Origin: Bacillus_BD oryzisoli_A
Lineage (GTDB): Bacteria > Bacillota > Bacilli > Bacillales > Cytobacillaceae
Direction: 5' to 3'
NCBI RefSeq assembly: GCF_043641075.1
Contig: NZ_JBHZRC010000004.1
Location: 248,001-312,000 of the forward strand
Length of the DNA: 64,000 nucleotides
Part shown: one piece after another, positions 8,259 to 17,236 of the stretch
Layout: the number at the start of each line of letters is the position of its first letter
How positions within the stretch are numbered: position 1 is the first letter of the stretch
Notes under the pieces: generated by a model
Database searches by the model: none
The model's input: only the letters and a program-made list of their open reading frames with translations
Told to the model about the DNA's origin: nothing
Position numbers and translations under genes: made by a program

Positions 8259-8954
8259 CTAGACTGGTTTTGTTTTATCATTTGATAGAGCGGATAAAGG
8301 CTTCGTCTTAAACTGCGGTCGCCCGCCCTTCCAAAATTTAAGCAATTTGATTCCTGCTACCATAGCATGCCCGATTCTAAAATGAAGCATACATTTAAAA
8401 GAGGTTTGTGCAACAGCAAATTGAAAATGCGGCTGAACGATCATTTGGGGTATAACCAGAAGCTTGAAATAGCTGCTGATAACCCCGATAATGCTGCCTT
8501 TTACAGCCCATGCTGCACCAGTAACCATTCCTGTCAATGCTGCATCACCTGTCCCAAGCAGCGTATTCCATTCTAATTCAGTGACCTTTACCTTCTTTAA
8601 AAAACGGCGGATGATTTTATGTAATGAGATCACATGTTCTAACAGCAATTTAAAATCTTTAAAGCTTTCTATTAGATCGTGTGGTGTAAATTTTAAAGCA
8701 CCCTTTTTCTTCGTTTTTTCTTCTTCACCTGATTCCAATTTCCCTTTAGCCACAATTGACGGTGAATCATCGTCTATTTTAATAACCGGAATTTCAACTT
8801 TATATTTGATAAGTCCAAATAAAGCCTTGAATTCTATCTTTAATGAATCATTATCTTGGGCATGAAAATAGTTGATCATTACTTTTATCTTTGTCATGAT
8901 GATGAGTACGAACAGAAGCAGAATAACTAAACAAACGACCAAGATCCATTTCAA
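8259..8954 (-). CDS. ytfI: YtfI, DUF2953 membrane-anchored protein
   Basis: A 231-residue protein with one strongly hydrophobic N-terminal segment (WILVVCLVILLLFVLIIM, about residues 3-20), then a DUF2953 body with a charged KGKLESGEEEKTKKKG stretch and the conserved WNTLLGTGDAALTGMVTGAAW region. Start codon TTG. It is always found beside ytfJ in Bacillus, which suggests a role in the spore, but none has been shown. The topology is probably a membrane anchor with the rest outside the cytoplasm. Confidence 0.85.
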   Translation of the reverse strand: MKWILVVCLVILLLFVLIIMTKIKVMINYFHAQDNDSLKIEFKALFGLIKYKVEIPVIKIDDDSPSIVAKGKLESGEEEKTKKKGALKFTPHDLIESFKDFKLLLEHVISLHKIIRRFLKKVKVTELEWNTLLGTGDAALTGMVTGAAWAVKGSIIGVISSYFKLLVIPQMIVQPHFQFAVAQTSFKCMLHFRIGHAMVAGIKLLKFWKGGRPQFKTKPLSALSNDKTKPV

Positions 8955-9005
8955 TATTGTTCACAACCTTTCAGCCTCTTATTATTGGCAATTAAAGGCA
9001 TAAAT

Positions 9006-9033
9006 AAACCTGTCATCCTATGATGACAGGTTT
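9006..9033 (-). terminator. Hairpin terminator after yteJ
   Basis: 12-bp arms 9006-9017 and 9022-9033 with loop CTAT, starting 13 bp after the yteJ stop. The following minus-strand sequence is T-rich (TTTATTTATG) but has no perfect T-run. Confidence 0.65.
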
Positions 9034-9045
9034 CATTTTAATGAA

Positions 9046-9603
9046 TTATGATCGAACATGGACCACTGTAGTATCTGCAAATAAATCATGTATTCCTTGT
9101 CTTCTTGGTAAAAAAGCAACCACAACATATAAAATTAAAATACTTCCGGATATAAAACGTCCAATCCACTCACGAAACATAATTGTTGACCAGCTTAAAG
9201 GAGTCTGATCCAGTGAAATGACCTTCAACCCAAACACCATTTTGCCTAGAGTTTGTTTAAAGAATTTAGTCATCAGCACAAAATAGGCATAGAAAATAAC
9301 TGCGGTTACAATGGATGCAGGTGCAAACATACTCGGGTCACTAATTTTTATATCCAAGGCTCTGAAAAGTGGATAGACGAGAATTCCATTCAAGCTGGCG
9401 ATAACCACTAAATCCAGTAAATAAGCCCAGAATCTCATCCAAAATCCTGCATATCTATAGTCAACTTTTTCAGCTGCCGATTCATTATCTGCTTGAACGA
9501 CTCCTCGGTCCGAAGATTCTAGCAATTCTCTCTCACCATTGGAAAGTGTGACGTCCTTATTTCCAACTACCTCTTTTTCAATGTCTTGTTGATTTGAATC
9601 CAA
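9046..9603 (-). CDS. yteJ: RDD family membrane protein YteJ
   Basis: A 185-residue integral membrane protein of the RDD family. After an acidic N-terminal 50 residues comes the signature YAGFWMRFWAYLLDLVVI (Arg and two Asp in the first helix), then two further hydrophobic stretches (IVTAVIFYAYFVLM and FISGSILILYVVVAFL). TTG start, with AGGGGGTGTAGAA in front. It starts 12 bp after the sppA stop, so it is co-transcribed with it. In B. subtilis YteJ inhibits the SppA protease and protects against lantibiotics; the same pairing here supports that role. Confidence 0.92.
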   Translation of the reverse strand: MDSNQQDIEKEVVGNKDVTLSNGERELLESSDRGVVQADNESAAEKVDYRYAGFWMRFWAYLLDLVVIASLNGILVYPLFRALDIKISDPSMFAPASIVTAVIFYAYFVLMTKFFKQTLGKMVFGLKVISLDQTPLSWSTIMFREWIGRFISGSILILYVVVAFLPRRQGIHDLFADTTVVHVRS

Positions 9604-9615
9604 TTCTACACCCCC

Positions 9616-10629
9616 TTATTCAGCATACAAGTACATTAGTCGTGGTGAATTTCGCTGCGATAAAACATTCATTAATCCTGCAAGCTCAATATCCTCCTGA
9701 CCCGCAAGCTTTCGTGCCCCCATAGTGAATAGTGAAGCAAAGCCAAGGTCTTCCGTGTATTGAATGATTTGTGCATCCTTTAATTTATAATCTTTTTTCA
9801 TAACATCAACAACATCCTCAAAATAACCAAAGTCATCGATTAGATGTAATTTCTTTGCCTGTCGTCCGTCATAAATTCTTCCGTCAGCTATGCGTCTTAC
9901 TTCTTCTTCTGGAAGATCCCTGCCCTCCGAAATAACCTTCACAAAACCATTATAGGAGCTGTTAATCATTTCTTGCAGGATCGCTCTCTCTTCTTCTGTC
10001 ATTTCTCTTGAAGGGCTCATAATATCCTTGAATTCACCGCTCTTAATCGTTTCAAATTTCACACCATATTTTTCAGCAAGTCCAGCATAATTGATTCCTT
10101 GCATGATGACCCCAAGAGAGCCTGTTAATGTTTCAGGACTGGCAAATATTTTATTCGCCGGTGCAGATATGTAATAACCACCAGATGCAGCCATGGATCC
10201 CATTGAAATATATACTGGTTTTTTTGTTTCCTTTTGAATCTCTACAATTTTATCGTGTATTTGCGCACTCTCTACAACACCACCGCCAGGACTATTCACG
10301 CGAATAATAATTCCTTTAACGGCATCATCCTCTTTGGCGTAATCTAGGTTTTCTAGAAAAGCTTGATGATTATAGCCCGCTGCAGCAAAGATGGATGAAG
10401 TATCTCCGGTATCCTGAATCGTTCCATTTACGTCGAGTACAGCTATTTTCTTCATCATATTTCCTTCTTCAATGACTTCCTCTGTCACAAGGCCACTTGT
10501 AGGATTCATAAATTCATCCATCGTGGTTTGAAAATCTTTACTAAAAATGGTTGTAAACGTATTAATGACAACTGAGAAAATAAATAGTGCAGCTGCAATC
10601 CCTAATGCTGCCCACCGTTTTCCATTCAC
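9616..10629 (-). CDS. sppA: Signal peptide peptidase SppA (S49 protease)
   Basis: Membrane-anchored protease that degrades leftover signal peptides. N-terminal membrane helix (about residues 5-24), then the Clp-type fold with VNSPGGGVVES, the nucleophile Ser149 in MGSMAASGGYY and the general base Lys201 in SGEFKD. These are equivalent to Ser147 and Lys199 of B. subtilis SppA. An in-frame ATG lies 8 codons upstream, but AAGGAGG falls inside that extension and is spaced for the GTG at 10629, giving the usual MNGKRW start. 337 residues. Heads the sppA-yteJ operon. Confidence 0.97.
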   Translation of the reverse strand: MNGKRWAALGIAAALFIFSVVINTFTTIFSKDFQTTMDEFMNPTSGLVTEEVIEEGNMMKKIAVLDVNGTIQDTGDTSSIFAAAGYNHQAFLENLDYAKEDDAVKGIIIRVNSPGGGVVESAQIHDKIVEIQKETKKPVYISMGSMAASGGYYISAPANKIFASPETLTGSLGVIMQGINYAGLAEKYGVKFETIKSGEFKDIMSPSREMTEEERAILQEMINSSYNGFVKVISEGRDLPEEEVRRIADGRIYDGRQAKKLHLIDDFGYFEDVVDVMKKDYKLKDAQIIQYTEDLGFASLFTMGARKLAGQEDIELAGLMNVLSQRNSPRLMYLYAE

Positions 10630-10762
10630 ATATTCGTCCTCCTTTAATTTCATTTACTTGTATTACGGATAAAAACGGCAAAATGTTTCAAAAAATAATA
10701 ACAAAGAAAGGAATAGAAAAATTCAATAAATTTTAGTACGATAGGAAAAAGGGGGGATATTC

Positions 10763-11563
10763 ATGCCAGAGCGCCGTAATCTTTATTTTTTCCACAAAGA
10801 AGAACCAATGATACGAGAGAAAATCGATGAAATGCAAAAACTTGCTGTAAATCTTGGCTTCACAATCGTAAAGGATTATAAAAAAGCCAATGTAATTGCC
10901 TGCTTTGGTGGGGATGGAGCGTTTTTACAAGCTGTTCGTAGAACCGGTTTTCGTGAAGATTGCCTATATGTCGGAATTTCAACAACAGATCAATTAAGTC
11001 TCTATTGTGATTTTCATATAGAAAATACGAAGGAAATGATTGATGCGATGACCGAAGAGGTAATTGAAGTTCGCCGCTACCCAACAATCGAAGTAACGAT
11101 AGATAACCAAGCCTCTTTTTATTGTTTAAATGAATTTAGTATCCAATCAAACATTGTTAAAACCTTTATTATGGATGTTTATATTAACGATCTTCAGTTT
11201 GAAACCTTTAGAGGAGATGGAGTCATCGTATCTACTCCAACAGGCAGTACAGCCTATAATAAGTCTGTGAACGGTGCAGTTGTAGACCCGCTGCTCCCTT
11301 GTATGCAGGTTACAGAGCTGGGTTCATTGAATAACAATCAATACCGAACGCTTGGATCACCTTTTATCTTAAGTGATGATAAGGTCTTAACCTTGAGGGT
11401 GGCCAAGGAAGGAAATGAGCATCCAACAATGGCGATGGATAATGAGGCACTAAGTATACAACATGTTGAAAAAATTCAAATTAAGTTAAGCGATAAAAGA
11501 ATTAAAACAATCAAGCTAAAGCATAATTCATTTTGGGATAAAGTAAAAAGAAACTTTCTATAA
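10763..11563 (+). CDS. nadK2: NAD kinase (second Bacillus-type paralogue)
   Basis: Phosphorylates NAD to NADP. The 266 residues contain the GGDG motif at 49-52 (CFGGDGAFLQ) and the second NAD-binding motif PTGSTAYNKSVNGAVVDP. Position next to sppA identifies it with B. subtilis YtdI (PpnKB/NadK2), the enzyme less sensitive to quinolinate, rather than the NadF paralogue. AAAGGGGGGATATTC precedes the ATG. Divergent from sppA; single gene with a terminator that begins at its stop codon. Confidence 0.95.
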   Translation: MPERRNLYFFHKEEPMIREKIDEMQKLAVNLGFTIVKDYKKANVIACFGGDGAFLQAVRRTGFREDCLYVGISTTDQLSLYCDFHIENTKEMIDAMTEEVIEVRRYPTIEVTIDNQASFYCLNEFSIQSNIVKTFIMDVYINDLQFETFRGDGVIVSTPTGSTAYNKSVNGAVVDPLLPCMQVTELGSLNNNQYRTLGSPFILSDDKVLTLRVAKEGNEHPTMAMDNEALSIQHVEKIQIKLSDKRIKTIKLKHNSFWDKVKRNFL

Positions 11564-11592
11564 CGAAGACTGTACACACAGTCTTCGTTTTT
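11562..11592 (+). terminator. Terminator of NAD kinase gene
   Basis: 10-bp arms 11564-11573 and 11578-11587, then TTTTT. The stop codon abuts the left arm. Confidence 0.88.
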
Positions 11593-11604
11593 GTTGAAAC
11601 ATAC

Positions 11605-12531
11605 CTAGGCACTGATTTTTCTTTCCTTTTTCCGTTTGTCACGTTTCATAAAACTTACGTTAGATACTGAGTAAATAATCAGCGCAAACCAAATAAAAAT
11701 AAATGCGATAAAATGTCCCTTTGAAAAATGCTCCCCGTAAACAAAAATACCCAATAACAGACTGATAGTAGGGGCTAGGTATTGAATGTATCCAAGCATA
11801 GAAAGCGGAATTCTTTGAGCACCTTTAGCAAAATACAGAAGCGGCACAGCGGTAGCAACACCGGATAGGATTAGTAGAATATCCGTTTTAGGTGAAACAG
11901 TGAGAAATGTATTCATGCCTTGGGAAAATAAGTAGAAGATATAAATGATTGCAATGGGTGTAACCACCATGGTTTCTAACGTTAAGCCTATGGATGAATC
12001 TACTTTAATCATTTTTTTCGCCAAGCCGTAGAAACCAAATGTAAAGGCTAACCCCAATGATATCCATGGCAGCATACCATATGATACAGTTAGAATAATA
12101 ACTCCTATAGCAGCAAAAAAGAAAGATATATACTGGGCAGATGATAGCTTTTCTTTTAAGACAATCATGCCAAGCAGGACACTCACAAGCGGATTAATAT
12201 AATATCCCATACTTGCTTCAATAATTTTGTCATGATTAACAGCCCAAATATAGATAAACCAGTTACAACTGACCAGTAAAGACGCTACTGTTAAAAATAT
12301 CAGCTGCCTTTTATTTTGCAGCAGACTTTTTAATGTAATGATGAAGCTGTTCCATTTTTTAGTGATTAGCAGAAGCAACACCATAAATAAAAAGGACCAG
12401 ACAATCCGGCTTGCTAATATCTCATCTGCCCCAATACCTTCAAGCAGCTTCCAGTAGATCGGCAATAATCCCCATAATAAATAAGAAATGACGGCATAAA
12501 TAACCCCCATTTTCTCCCCTTTACGATCCAT
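11605..12531 (-). CDS. rarD: RarD-like EamA transporter
   Basis: A 308-residue integral membrane protein of the drug/metabolite (EamA) superfamily, RarD subfamily. It begins GVIYAVISYLLWGLLPIYWK after a short polar leader and has about ten hydrophobic segments in two EamA halves (the second half starts near SSIGLTLETMVV), ending in a very basic tail KRDKRKKERK. The substrate is unknown. Two starts are possible: the ATG at 12531 with AGAGGG seven bases ahead, or an internal ATG at 12510; I kept the first. B. subtilis does not have this gene at this place. Confidence 0.88.
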   Translation of the reverse strand: MDRKGEKMGVIYAVISYLLWGLLPIYWKLLEGIGADEILASRIVWSFLFMVLLLLITKKWNSFIITLKSLLQNKRQLIFLTVASLLVSCNWFIYIWAVNHDKIIEASMGYYINPLVSVLLGMIVLKEKLSSAQYISFFFAAIGVIILTVSYGMLPWISLGLAFTFGFYGLAKKMIKVDSSIGLTLETMVVTPIAIIYIFYLFSQGMNTFLTVSPKTDILLILSGVATAVPLLYFAKGAQRIPLSMLGYIQYLAPTISLLLGIFVYGEHFSKGHFIAFIFIWFALIIYSVSNVSFMKRDKRKKERKISA

Positions 12532-12672
12532 TTCTTTTCCCTCTATTCTTATTAATTTAGACTCTGTTAAAGAATCAGAGCCCTTATAGTAAAATAATAA
12601 TCATTATAAATGAGAAGCTCCATTGTGACAACAAGCAGTTAATTGAAATCCTTTGGTCTATGCAATTAGAAA

Positions 12673-12695
12673 AGCAGACGCCCCATGCGTCTGCT
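12673..12695 (-). terminator. Terminator after the acyl-CoA synthetase gene
   Basis: Perfect 9-bp GC-rich arms 12673-12681 and 12687-12695, 13 bp after the stop, followed on the minus strand by TTTCTAATTG. The T-run is short. Confidence 0.65.
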
Positions 12696-12707
12696 CCTTT
12701 CATCACA

Positions 12708-14288
12708 TTACAGATATTTTTTCAATTCATCATTTCGCAATTCAACACGACGAATTTTACCTGAAGATGTTTTCGGTAGTTCCTCAACAAATTCTATTCT
12801 CCGAGGATACTTATAAGGTGCTGTCATTTCTTTCACATGCCTCTGTAAAAGCTTTATTAAATCATCTTCGTTTTCCTTAACCCCTTGTTTTAACACGATA
12901 AAAGCCTTTACTACATTCCCGCGGTCTTTATCAGGACTTGCTACCACTGCACATTCTTTGACAAATGGATGTTTGACAAGTGCATCTTCCACTTCAAACG
13001 GCCCAATTGTATAACCTGAGCTGATGATAATGTCGTCACTTCTTCCTTCAAACCAGAAATACCCTTCCTCATCCTTCTTCGCACGGTCACCTGTCACAAA
13101 ATAATCTCCGCGATATTGCGCCATCGTTCTTTCAGGCTCTTTATAATATTCTTTAAACAATGCCGGCGTATCTTTATGGACAGCTATATCTCCGACTTCC
13201 CCGACAGGACAAATCTCACCGGCATCATTAATAATTTCGACGTGGTTTCCGGGTGTAGGTTTCCCCATTGACCCCGGCTTTAACTCCATGTCCTTCAAAA
13301 TACCAACTAACAGCGTGCTTTCAGTTTGACCATACCCGTCCCGGACTTTCAGATCAAAATGTCTTTGGAAGGTTTCGATTACTTCCCGATTCAATGGTTC
13401 ACCAGCCGAAACAGCACTATGTAAGCTAGACAGATTATATTCGCCGAGATAGTCAACCTTTGCCATTAAACGATACTCAGTTGGTGTACAACAAAGTACA
13501 TTCACTTTATATTTCTCAAGAAGCTGTAAATACTTCTCCGGTTCAAATTTCCCATGATAAGCTAAACCAGTCGCACCCGAACCTAAAACTGCCAAGAACG
13601 GACTCCAAATCCATTTCATCCATCCAGGACCTGCTGTAGCCCAAACAGTGTCTCCTTCACCGATAGAAAGCCAATGCGGTGCAGCAGTTCTAAGATGCGC
13701 ATATGCCCATCCATGTGTATGTACAACTGCCTTTGGATTACCCGTTGTCCCTGAGGTATAAGATAAAAATGCCATATCATCACGACTTGTATCAGCCAAA
13801 CTAAGCTCAGCAGAAGCAGTTTTCATTTTTTCATCTAAACGCTCCCAGCCTGCTTTCTCTTGACCAATAGTAAATTTAATGACTTGCTTCATTTCAGCGA
13901 TCGGCTCAAATTCATCTACATAAGGATGATAGCTGATAACGCCTTTTACACCTCCGTGTATAATACGGTATTGCAGATCCTTCGTCCGAAGCATTTCTGA
14001 ACTTGGTATAACAACCAAACCCAGCTTAAGCGCAGCAAGATATACCTCATATGCATTAAGTAAGCGAGGGATAATAACTAATATAACATCGCCTTTTTTT
14101 AAACCACTATTAAGTAAAATATTTCCAATTTTATTAGCACCAGCCATTAATGCCTCATATGAGATTTCTTCTGTCTTTCCATCCTGACTTTCCCATTTAA
14201 CGGCTATTTTATCTTTTTGTTTTGCAAAACGTTCCATTTCAGAAACAAGATTGTACTGTAAAGGTGCAATCAAATCTTCACGTTTCAT
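12708..14288 (-). CDS. ytcI: Acyl-CoA synthetase (AMP-forming), YtcI/MbcS-like
   Basis: ANL-superfamily ligase that activates a carboxylic acid through an acyl-adenylate to its CoA thioester. The motifs are in order: P-loop SYTSGTTGNPKAVVH, GYGQTEST, TGDRAKKDEEGYFWFEGRSDD and the catalytic lysine in LPKTSSGKIRR near the C-terminus. 526 residues after choosing the ATG at 14288, which has TTTGGAGG eight bases away; an upstream in-frame codon has none. Gene position matches ytcI. Homologues called MbcS prefer short branched acids, so a 2-methylbutyrate or isovalerate-type substrate is likely but not provable from sequence. Confidence 0.92.
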   Translation of the reverse strand: MKREDLIAPLQYNLVSEMERFAKQKDKIAVKWESQDGKTEEISYEALMAGANKIGNILLNSGLKKGDVILVIIPRLLNAYEVYLAALKLGLVVIPSSEMLRTKDLQYRIIHGGVKGVISYHPYVDEFEPIAEMKQVIKFTIGQEKAGWERLDEKMKTASAELSLADTSRDDMAFLSYTSGTTGNPKAVVHTHGWAYAHLRTAAPHWLSIGEGDTVWATAGPGWMKWIWSPFLAVLGSGATGLAYHGKFEPEKYLQLLEKYKVNVLCCTPTEYRLMAKVDYLGEYNLSSLHSAVSAGEPLNREVIETFQRHFDLKVRDGYGQTESTLLVGILKDMELKPGSMGKPTPGNHVEIINDAGEICPVGEVGDIAVHKDTPALFKEYYKEPERTMAQYRGDYFVTGDRAKKDEEGYFWFEGRSDDIIISSGYTIGPFEVEDALVKHPFVKECAVVASPDKDRGNVVKAFIVLKQGVKENEDDLIKLLQRHVKEMTAPYKYPRRIEFVEELPKTSSGKIRRVELRNDELKKYL

Positions 14289-14414
14289 GTTACTCGCCTC
14301 CAAATCTTCTGCTTTTCATCATACCACATTTTAAAGATTTTACTAAGAGGAAATTAAACCAGTTATTATGACTAAGTACTAATTATTAGTATCATTTTAC
14401 GCAAAAAAAGACAA

Positions 14415-14448
14415 GGCAAAAAAAGGAGCGGGATTACTCCCACTCCTT
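14415..14448 (-). terminator. Terminator of sspA
   Basis: 11-bp arms 14423-14433 and 14438-14448 with one G-U pair, followed on the minus strand by a T-rich run (A-run at 14418-14424 on the plus strand). Confidence 0.8.
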
Positions 14449-14473
14449 GTAGCCATCTTCTATTTATTTTTCA

Positions 14474-14680
14474 TTATTGTTGTGAAAATCCAGCCATTTG
14501 TTGTTGAGCTGTTTGAACTAGACGTTTCGTAATTTCTCCACCAACAGAACCGTTAGCACGAGAAGTTGTATCAGCACCAAGATTAACACCAAACTCAGAA
14601 GCAATTTCATATTTCATTTGATCAAGAGCTTGTTGTACACCAGGAACTAGCAGTTGATTTGAGTTGTTGTTGTTTGCCAT
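14474..14680 (-). CDS. sspA: Alpha/beta-type small acid-soluble spore protein
   Basis: A 68-residue spore DNA-coating protein that protects forespore DNA and is degraded at germination. It has both SASP signatures: MKYEIASEFGVNLGAD, with the GPR protease site in EIASEFGV, and TTSRANGSVGGEITKRLV. The leader is Asn-rich. The ribosome site AAGGAGGTGATATCAC is near perfect, as usual for these very highly expressed genes. A sigma-G-type promoter lies 24 bp upstream of the start (separate entry). The neighbours thiI and ytcI match the sspA locus of B. subtilis. Confidence 0.97.
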   Translation of the reverse strand: MANNNNSNQLLVPGVQQALDQMKYEIASEFGVNLGADTTSRANGSVGGEITKRLVQTAQQQMAGFSQQ

Positions 14681-14703
14681 GTGATATCACCTCCTTGTGA
14701 TAA

Positions 14704-14733
14704 TAGAATGTGTAGTATCACATGGCTTCATAC
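14704..14733 (-). promoter_or_regulatory. Sigma-G-type promoter of sspA
   Basis: On the minus strand GTATG (14729-14733) matches the sigma-G -35 consensus GHATR, and CATTCTA (14704-14710) matches the -10 consensus CATNMTA. They are 18 bp apart. This fits forespore-specific expression of a SASP gene. Confidence 0.72.
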
Positions 14734-14773
14734 TGGTAAATTGTAGTTGTTATGTAAGAAAAAACAACTAATC

Positions 14774-15979
14774 TTAAAAAAGCCCCTCAAATGTATCTGT
14801 TTTACTTTCCTGCGGCCTGATATCGATTGTTTCAATGTTATCAACTGCCTTTTGTATATATGGCTCAAAGTCAATATAACTTTCATAATGAATAACCTTC
14901 TCACGTTTCGGCTTCGTTTTTGGAGAGGCCGGAACAAATATCGTACAGCAATCCTCAAAAGGTCTAATCGATATATCATGTGTATCGATGGACTGTGCAA
15001 TGTCGACAATATCAGATTTGTCCATCATAATCAGCGGTCTTAGGATTGGTGTATTGGTTACTTCATTAATGGCATACATACTTTCAAGCGTCTGACTAGC
15101 CACCTGACCAAGGCTTTCTCCCGTTACAATGGCAAGGGCTTCCTGCTTCTCACGAATTTTATCTGTTATACGAAGCATTAATCGTCTCGTTGTTGTCATT
15201 GTATAATTTTCTGGTACCTGCTTTTGGATTAATTGTTGTATTTCAGTAAACGGAACAATATGTAAGCGAAAACGTCCGCTAAAGGAAGCCAATTTCTCTG
15301 ATAAATCAATTACCTTTTGCTTCGCACGTTCACTTGTAAATGGAGGACTAAAGAAATGAACCCCTTCTATATCTAGCCCTCTTTTCATTGATTCATACCC
15401 TGCTACAGGGCTGTCAATCCCACCCGAAAGCATAAGCATGGCCTTCCCGCTCGAACCAGCCGGAAGCCCGCCTGCACCTTGAATGGTTTCACAGGAAATA
15501 TACGCAGCTTCAGATCTGATTTCTACCTGCATGTTAATATCCGGATTTTTGACGTTAACTGTTAAATTCGGAACATTTTGCAGGATGTGAGAGCCAAAGA
15601 CATGGTTTAATTCATTTGTTTCCAAAAAGTACGTTTTATCGGCTCGCTTCGTTGTGATTTTAAAGGTCTGCCCTTCCCTATGTACCTTTTCAAATAGCTG
15701 TAGAACTGCAGCTTTTATTTCTTCGATATCCTTATTTGTCTTTATAACAGGGCTATAGGATTGGATTCCGAAGACACCCTTCAGCCGTTCAACGATTTGA
15801 CGTCCATCCTCACCATTTAATATGACGTAGGTGCGGTCCCTCGTGCTTCTAATTGTCACTTTAGGAAATTCATGTAAAGTTCCTCTAATACTATTTGCTA
15901 ATTTCTCGATAAATTTGCTGCGGTTTCTTCCTTTTGTTGAAAGCTCTCCGTAGCGAATTAAAATGCGGTCATAGTTCAT
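14774..15979 (-). CDS. thiI: tRNA 4-thiouridine synthase ThiI
   Basis: Uses ATP and a sulfur donor to make 4-thiouridine at position 8 of tRNA. A ferredoxin-like plus THUMP region occupies the first ~165 residues; the PP-loop is MLMLSGGIDSPVAGYESMK. The protein is 401 residues and lacks the C-terminal rhodanese domain of the E. coli enzyme, as in other Bacillus, where the partner cysteine desulfurase NifZ loads sulfur directly. Its start is one base from the nifZ stop, so the two are co-translated. Confidence 0.97.
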   Translation of the reverse strand: MNYDRILIRYGELSTKGRNRSKFIEKLANSIRGTLHEFPKVTIRSTRDRTYVILNGEDGRQIVERLKGVFGIQSYSPVIKTNKDIEEIKAAVLQLFEKVHREGQTFKITTKRADKTYFLETNELNHVFGSHILQNVPNLTVNVKNPDINMQVEIRSEAAYISCETIQGAGGLPAGSSGKAMLMLSGGIDSPVAGYESMKRGLDIEGVHFFSPPFTSERAKQKVIDLSEKLASFSGRFRLHIVPFTEIQQLIQKQVPENYTMTTTRRLMLRITDKIREKQEALAIVTGESLGQVASQTLESMYAINEVTNTPILRPLIMMDKSDIVDIAQSIDTHDISIRPFEDCCTIFVPASPKTKPKREKVIHYESYIDFEPYIQKAVDNIETIDIRPQESKTDTFEGLF

Positions 15980-15980
15980 A

Positions 15981-17123
15981 TTATTTCATTACCTTTCTTA
16001 ACTCTTCAATCGTTTCCTGTATTGCAGACAGTACTGCATCGGCTTCACCCACTGTATTAGTATAGGACAAACTTAACCGGATTGCACTTCCAGCTCTGTC
16101 TTCCGTCATTCCCATAGAAGCAAGTGTGCCACTAAGTGTTTTCAGCTTTGAAGAACAAGCAGATGTCGTCGAAACATAGATATTCTTTTCTTCAAGCGCA
16201 TGAACAAAAACCTCTGATTTCAAATGTGGAATAGAAAAATTCATTATATGTGGAGCAGCATATATTTCTGGTGTGTTGACGACAACACCTTCTATTTTAG
16301 ATAGGCCTTCCCGCAATTTTCTGGAAACCAAATTCAAATGACGCGATTCCTTATCCTGTATTTCCATAATCATACGAAGCGCTTTTGCTAAACTAACTGC
16401 ACCCGCAACATTTTCTGTACCGCTTCTGAGATTCTTCTCCTGGCCTCCTCCATTCAATAACGGGTTTATTTTAACCCCATCTCGAACAAACAGCAAACCG
16501 GTGCCTTTTACACCATGGAATTTATGAGCAGAAATAGAGCAGAGGTCAATAGAGCAATCATTTAGATCTAGTGGGACCTTCCCAATACCCTGAACATGAT
16601 CAACATGAAACCTTATTCTTGGATACTTCCTTAGCAATTGTCCAATCTCTTTTATTGGTTGAATAGTGCCGACTTCATTATTCACATGCATAACAGATAC
16701 AAGTATGGTATCTTCCCGAATCGCATTTTCTATTGTTTTTACATCGACCCTTCCGCTTGAATCAACAGGAACTTCTGTCACGTCAAATCCAAAGCTTTCC
16801 AGCTGCTTCATGGATTCCCGGACAGATGGATGCTCAATAGTCGTAGTGATTAGATGACGTCCCGATTTTTGATTGGCAAACGCGGTCCCTTTGATAGCTA
16901 AGTTATTTCCTTCAGTTCCTCCGGAAGTAAAATAAATCTCGTTCGGTTGAACAGACAGGAGCTTGGCCGCTTGCGACCTTGCCTGATTGAGCAGTTTCTC
17001 AGCAAGACCGCCAAAATTATGAAGTGAAGAGGGGTTGCCAAAATACTCCGAAGAAACCTTCAGAAAGGAATCAAGCACTTCGGGAAATGGCTTAGTAGTG
17101 GCGCTATTATCAAAATAAATCAT
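15981..17123 (-). CDS. nifZ: Cysteine desulfurase dedicated to ThiI
   Basis: PLP enzyme that takes sulfur from cysteine and passes it to ThiI. The PLP lysine is in SISAHKFHGVKGTGLLF and the catalytic cysteine loop is STTSACSSK. It begins MIYFDNSATTKP at the ATG at 17123 (380 residues); a further 12 in-frame residues upstream are basic and have no family support, and AAAGGGAG lies inside them. Gene pairing with thiI, and lack of a SufU or IscU neighbour, identify it as NifZ and not the iron-sulfur desulfurase. Confidence 0.95.
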   Translation of the reverse strand: MIYFDNSATTKPFPEVLDSFLKVSSEYFGNPSSLHNFGGLAEKLLNQARSQAAKLLSVQPNEIYFTSGGTEGNNLAIKGTAFANQKSGRHLITTTIEHPSVRESMKQLESFGFDVTEVPVDSSGRVDVKTIENAIREDTILVSVMHVNNEVGTIQPIKEIGQLLRKYPRIRFHVDHVQGIGKVPLDLNDCSIDLCSISAHKFHGVKGTGLLFVRDGVKINPLLNGGGQEKNLRSGTENVAGAVSLAKALRMIMEIQDKESRHLNLVSRKLREGLSKIEGVVVNTPEIYAAPHIMNFSIPHLKSEVFVHALEEKNIYVSTTSACSSKLKTLSGTLASMGMTEDRAGSAIRLSLSYTNTVGEADAVLSAIQETIEELRKVMK

Positions 17124-17203
17124 TATTTTTCTTTCTCCCTTTCGTTGCGAATCATCCAACTAAAAATGTTAACATAATCATTACCATTTGAAAAATGTTA
17201 TTA

Positions 17204-17233
17204 AAAAAAGACTTGCTGTTTAGCAAGCCTTTT
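17204..17233 (-). terminator. Terminator of ezrA
   Basis: Stem AGGCTTGCT/AGCAAGTCT (one G-U pair) on the minus strand followed by seven T (A-run 17203-17209), just after the ezrA stop. Confidence 0.82.
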
Positions 17234-17236
17234 TCA

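Noticed and set aside
8491..8865. Plus-strand open frame of 124 codons
   Set aside because: Antisense to ytfI (DUF2953), which has a membrane anchor, correct start and operon context.
12561..12584. Inverted repeat CTCTG...CAGAG upstream of rarD
   Set aside because: Short stem without a T-run, not at a gene end; too weak to call an operator or terminator.
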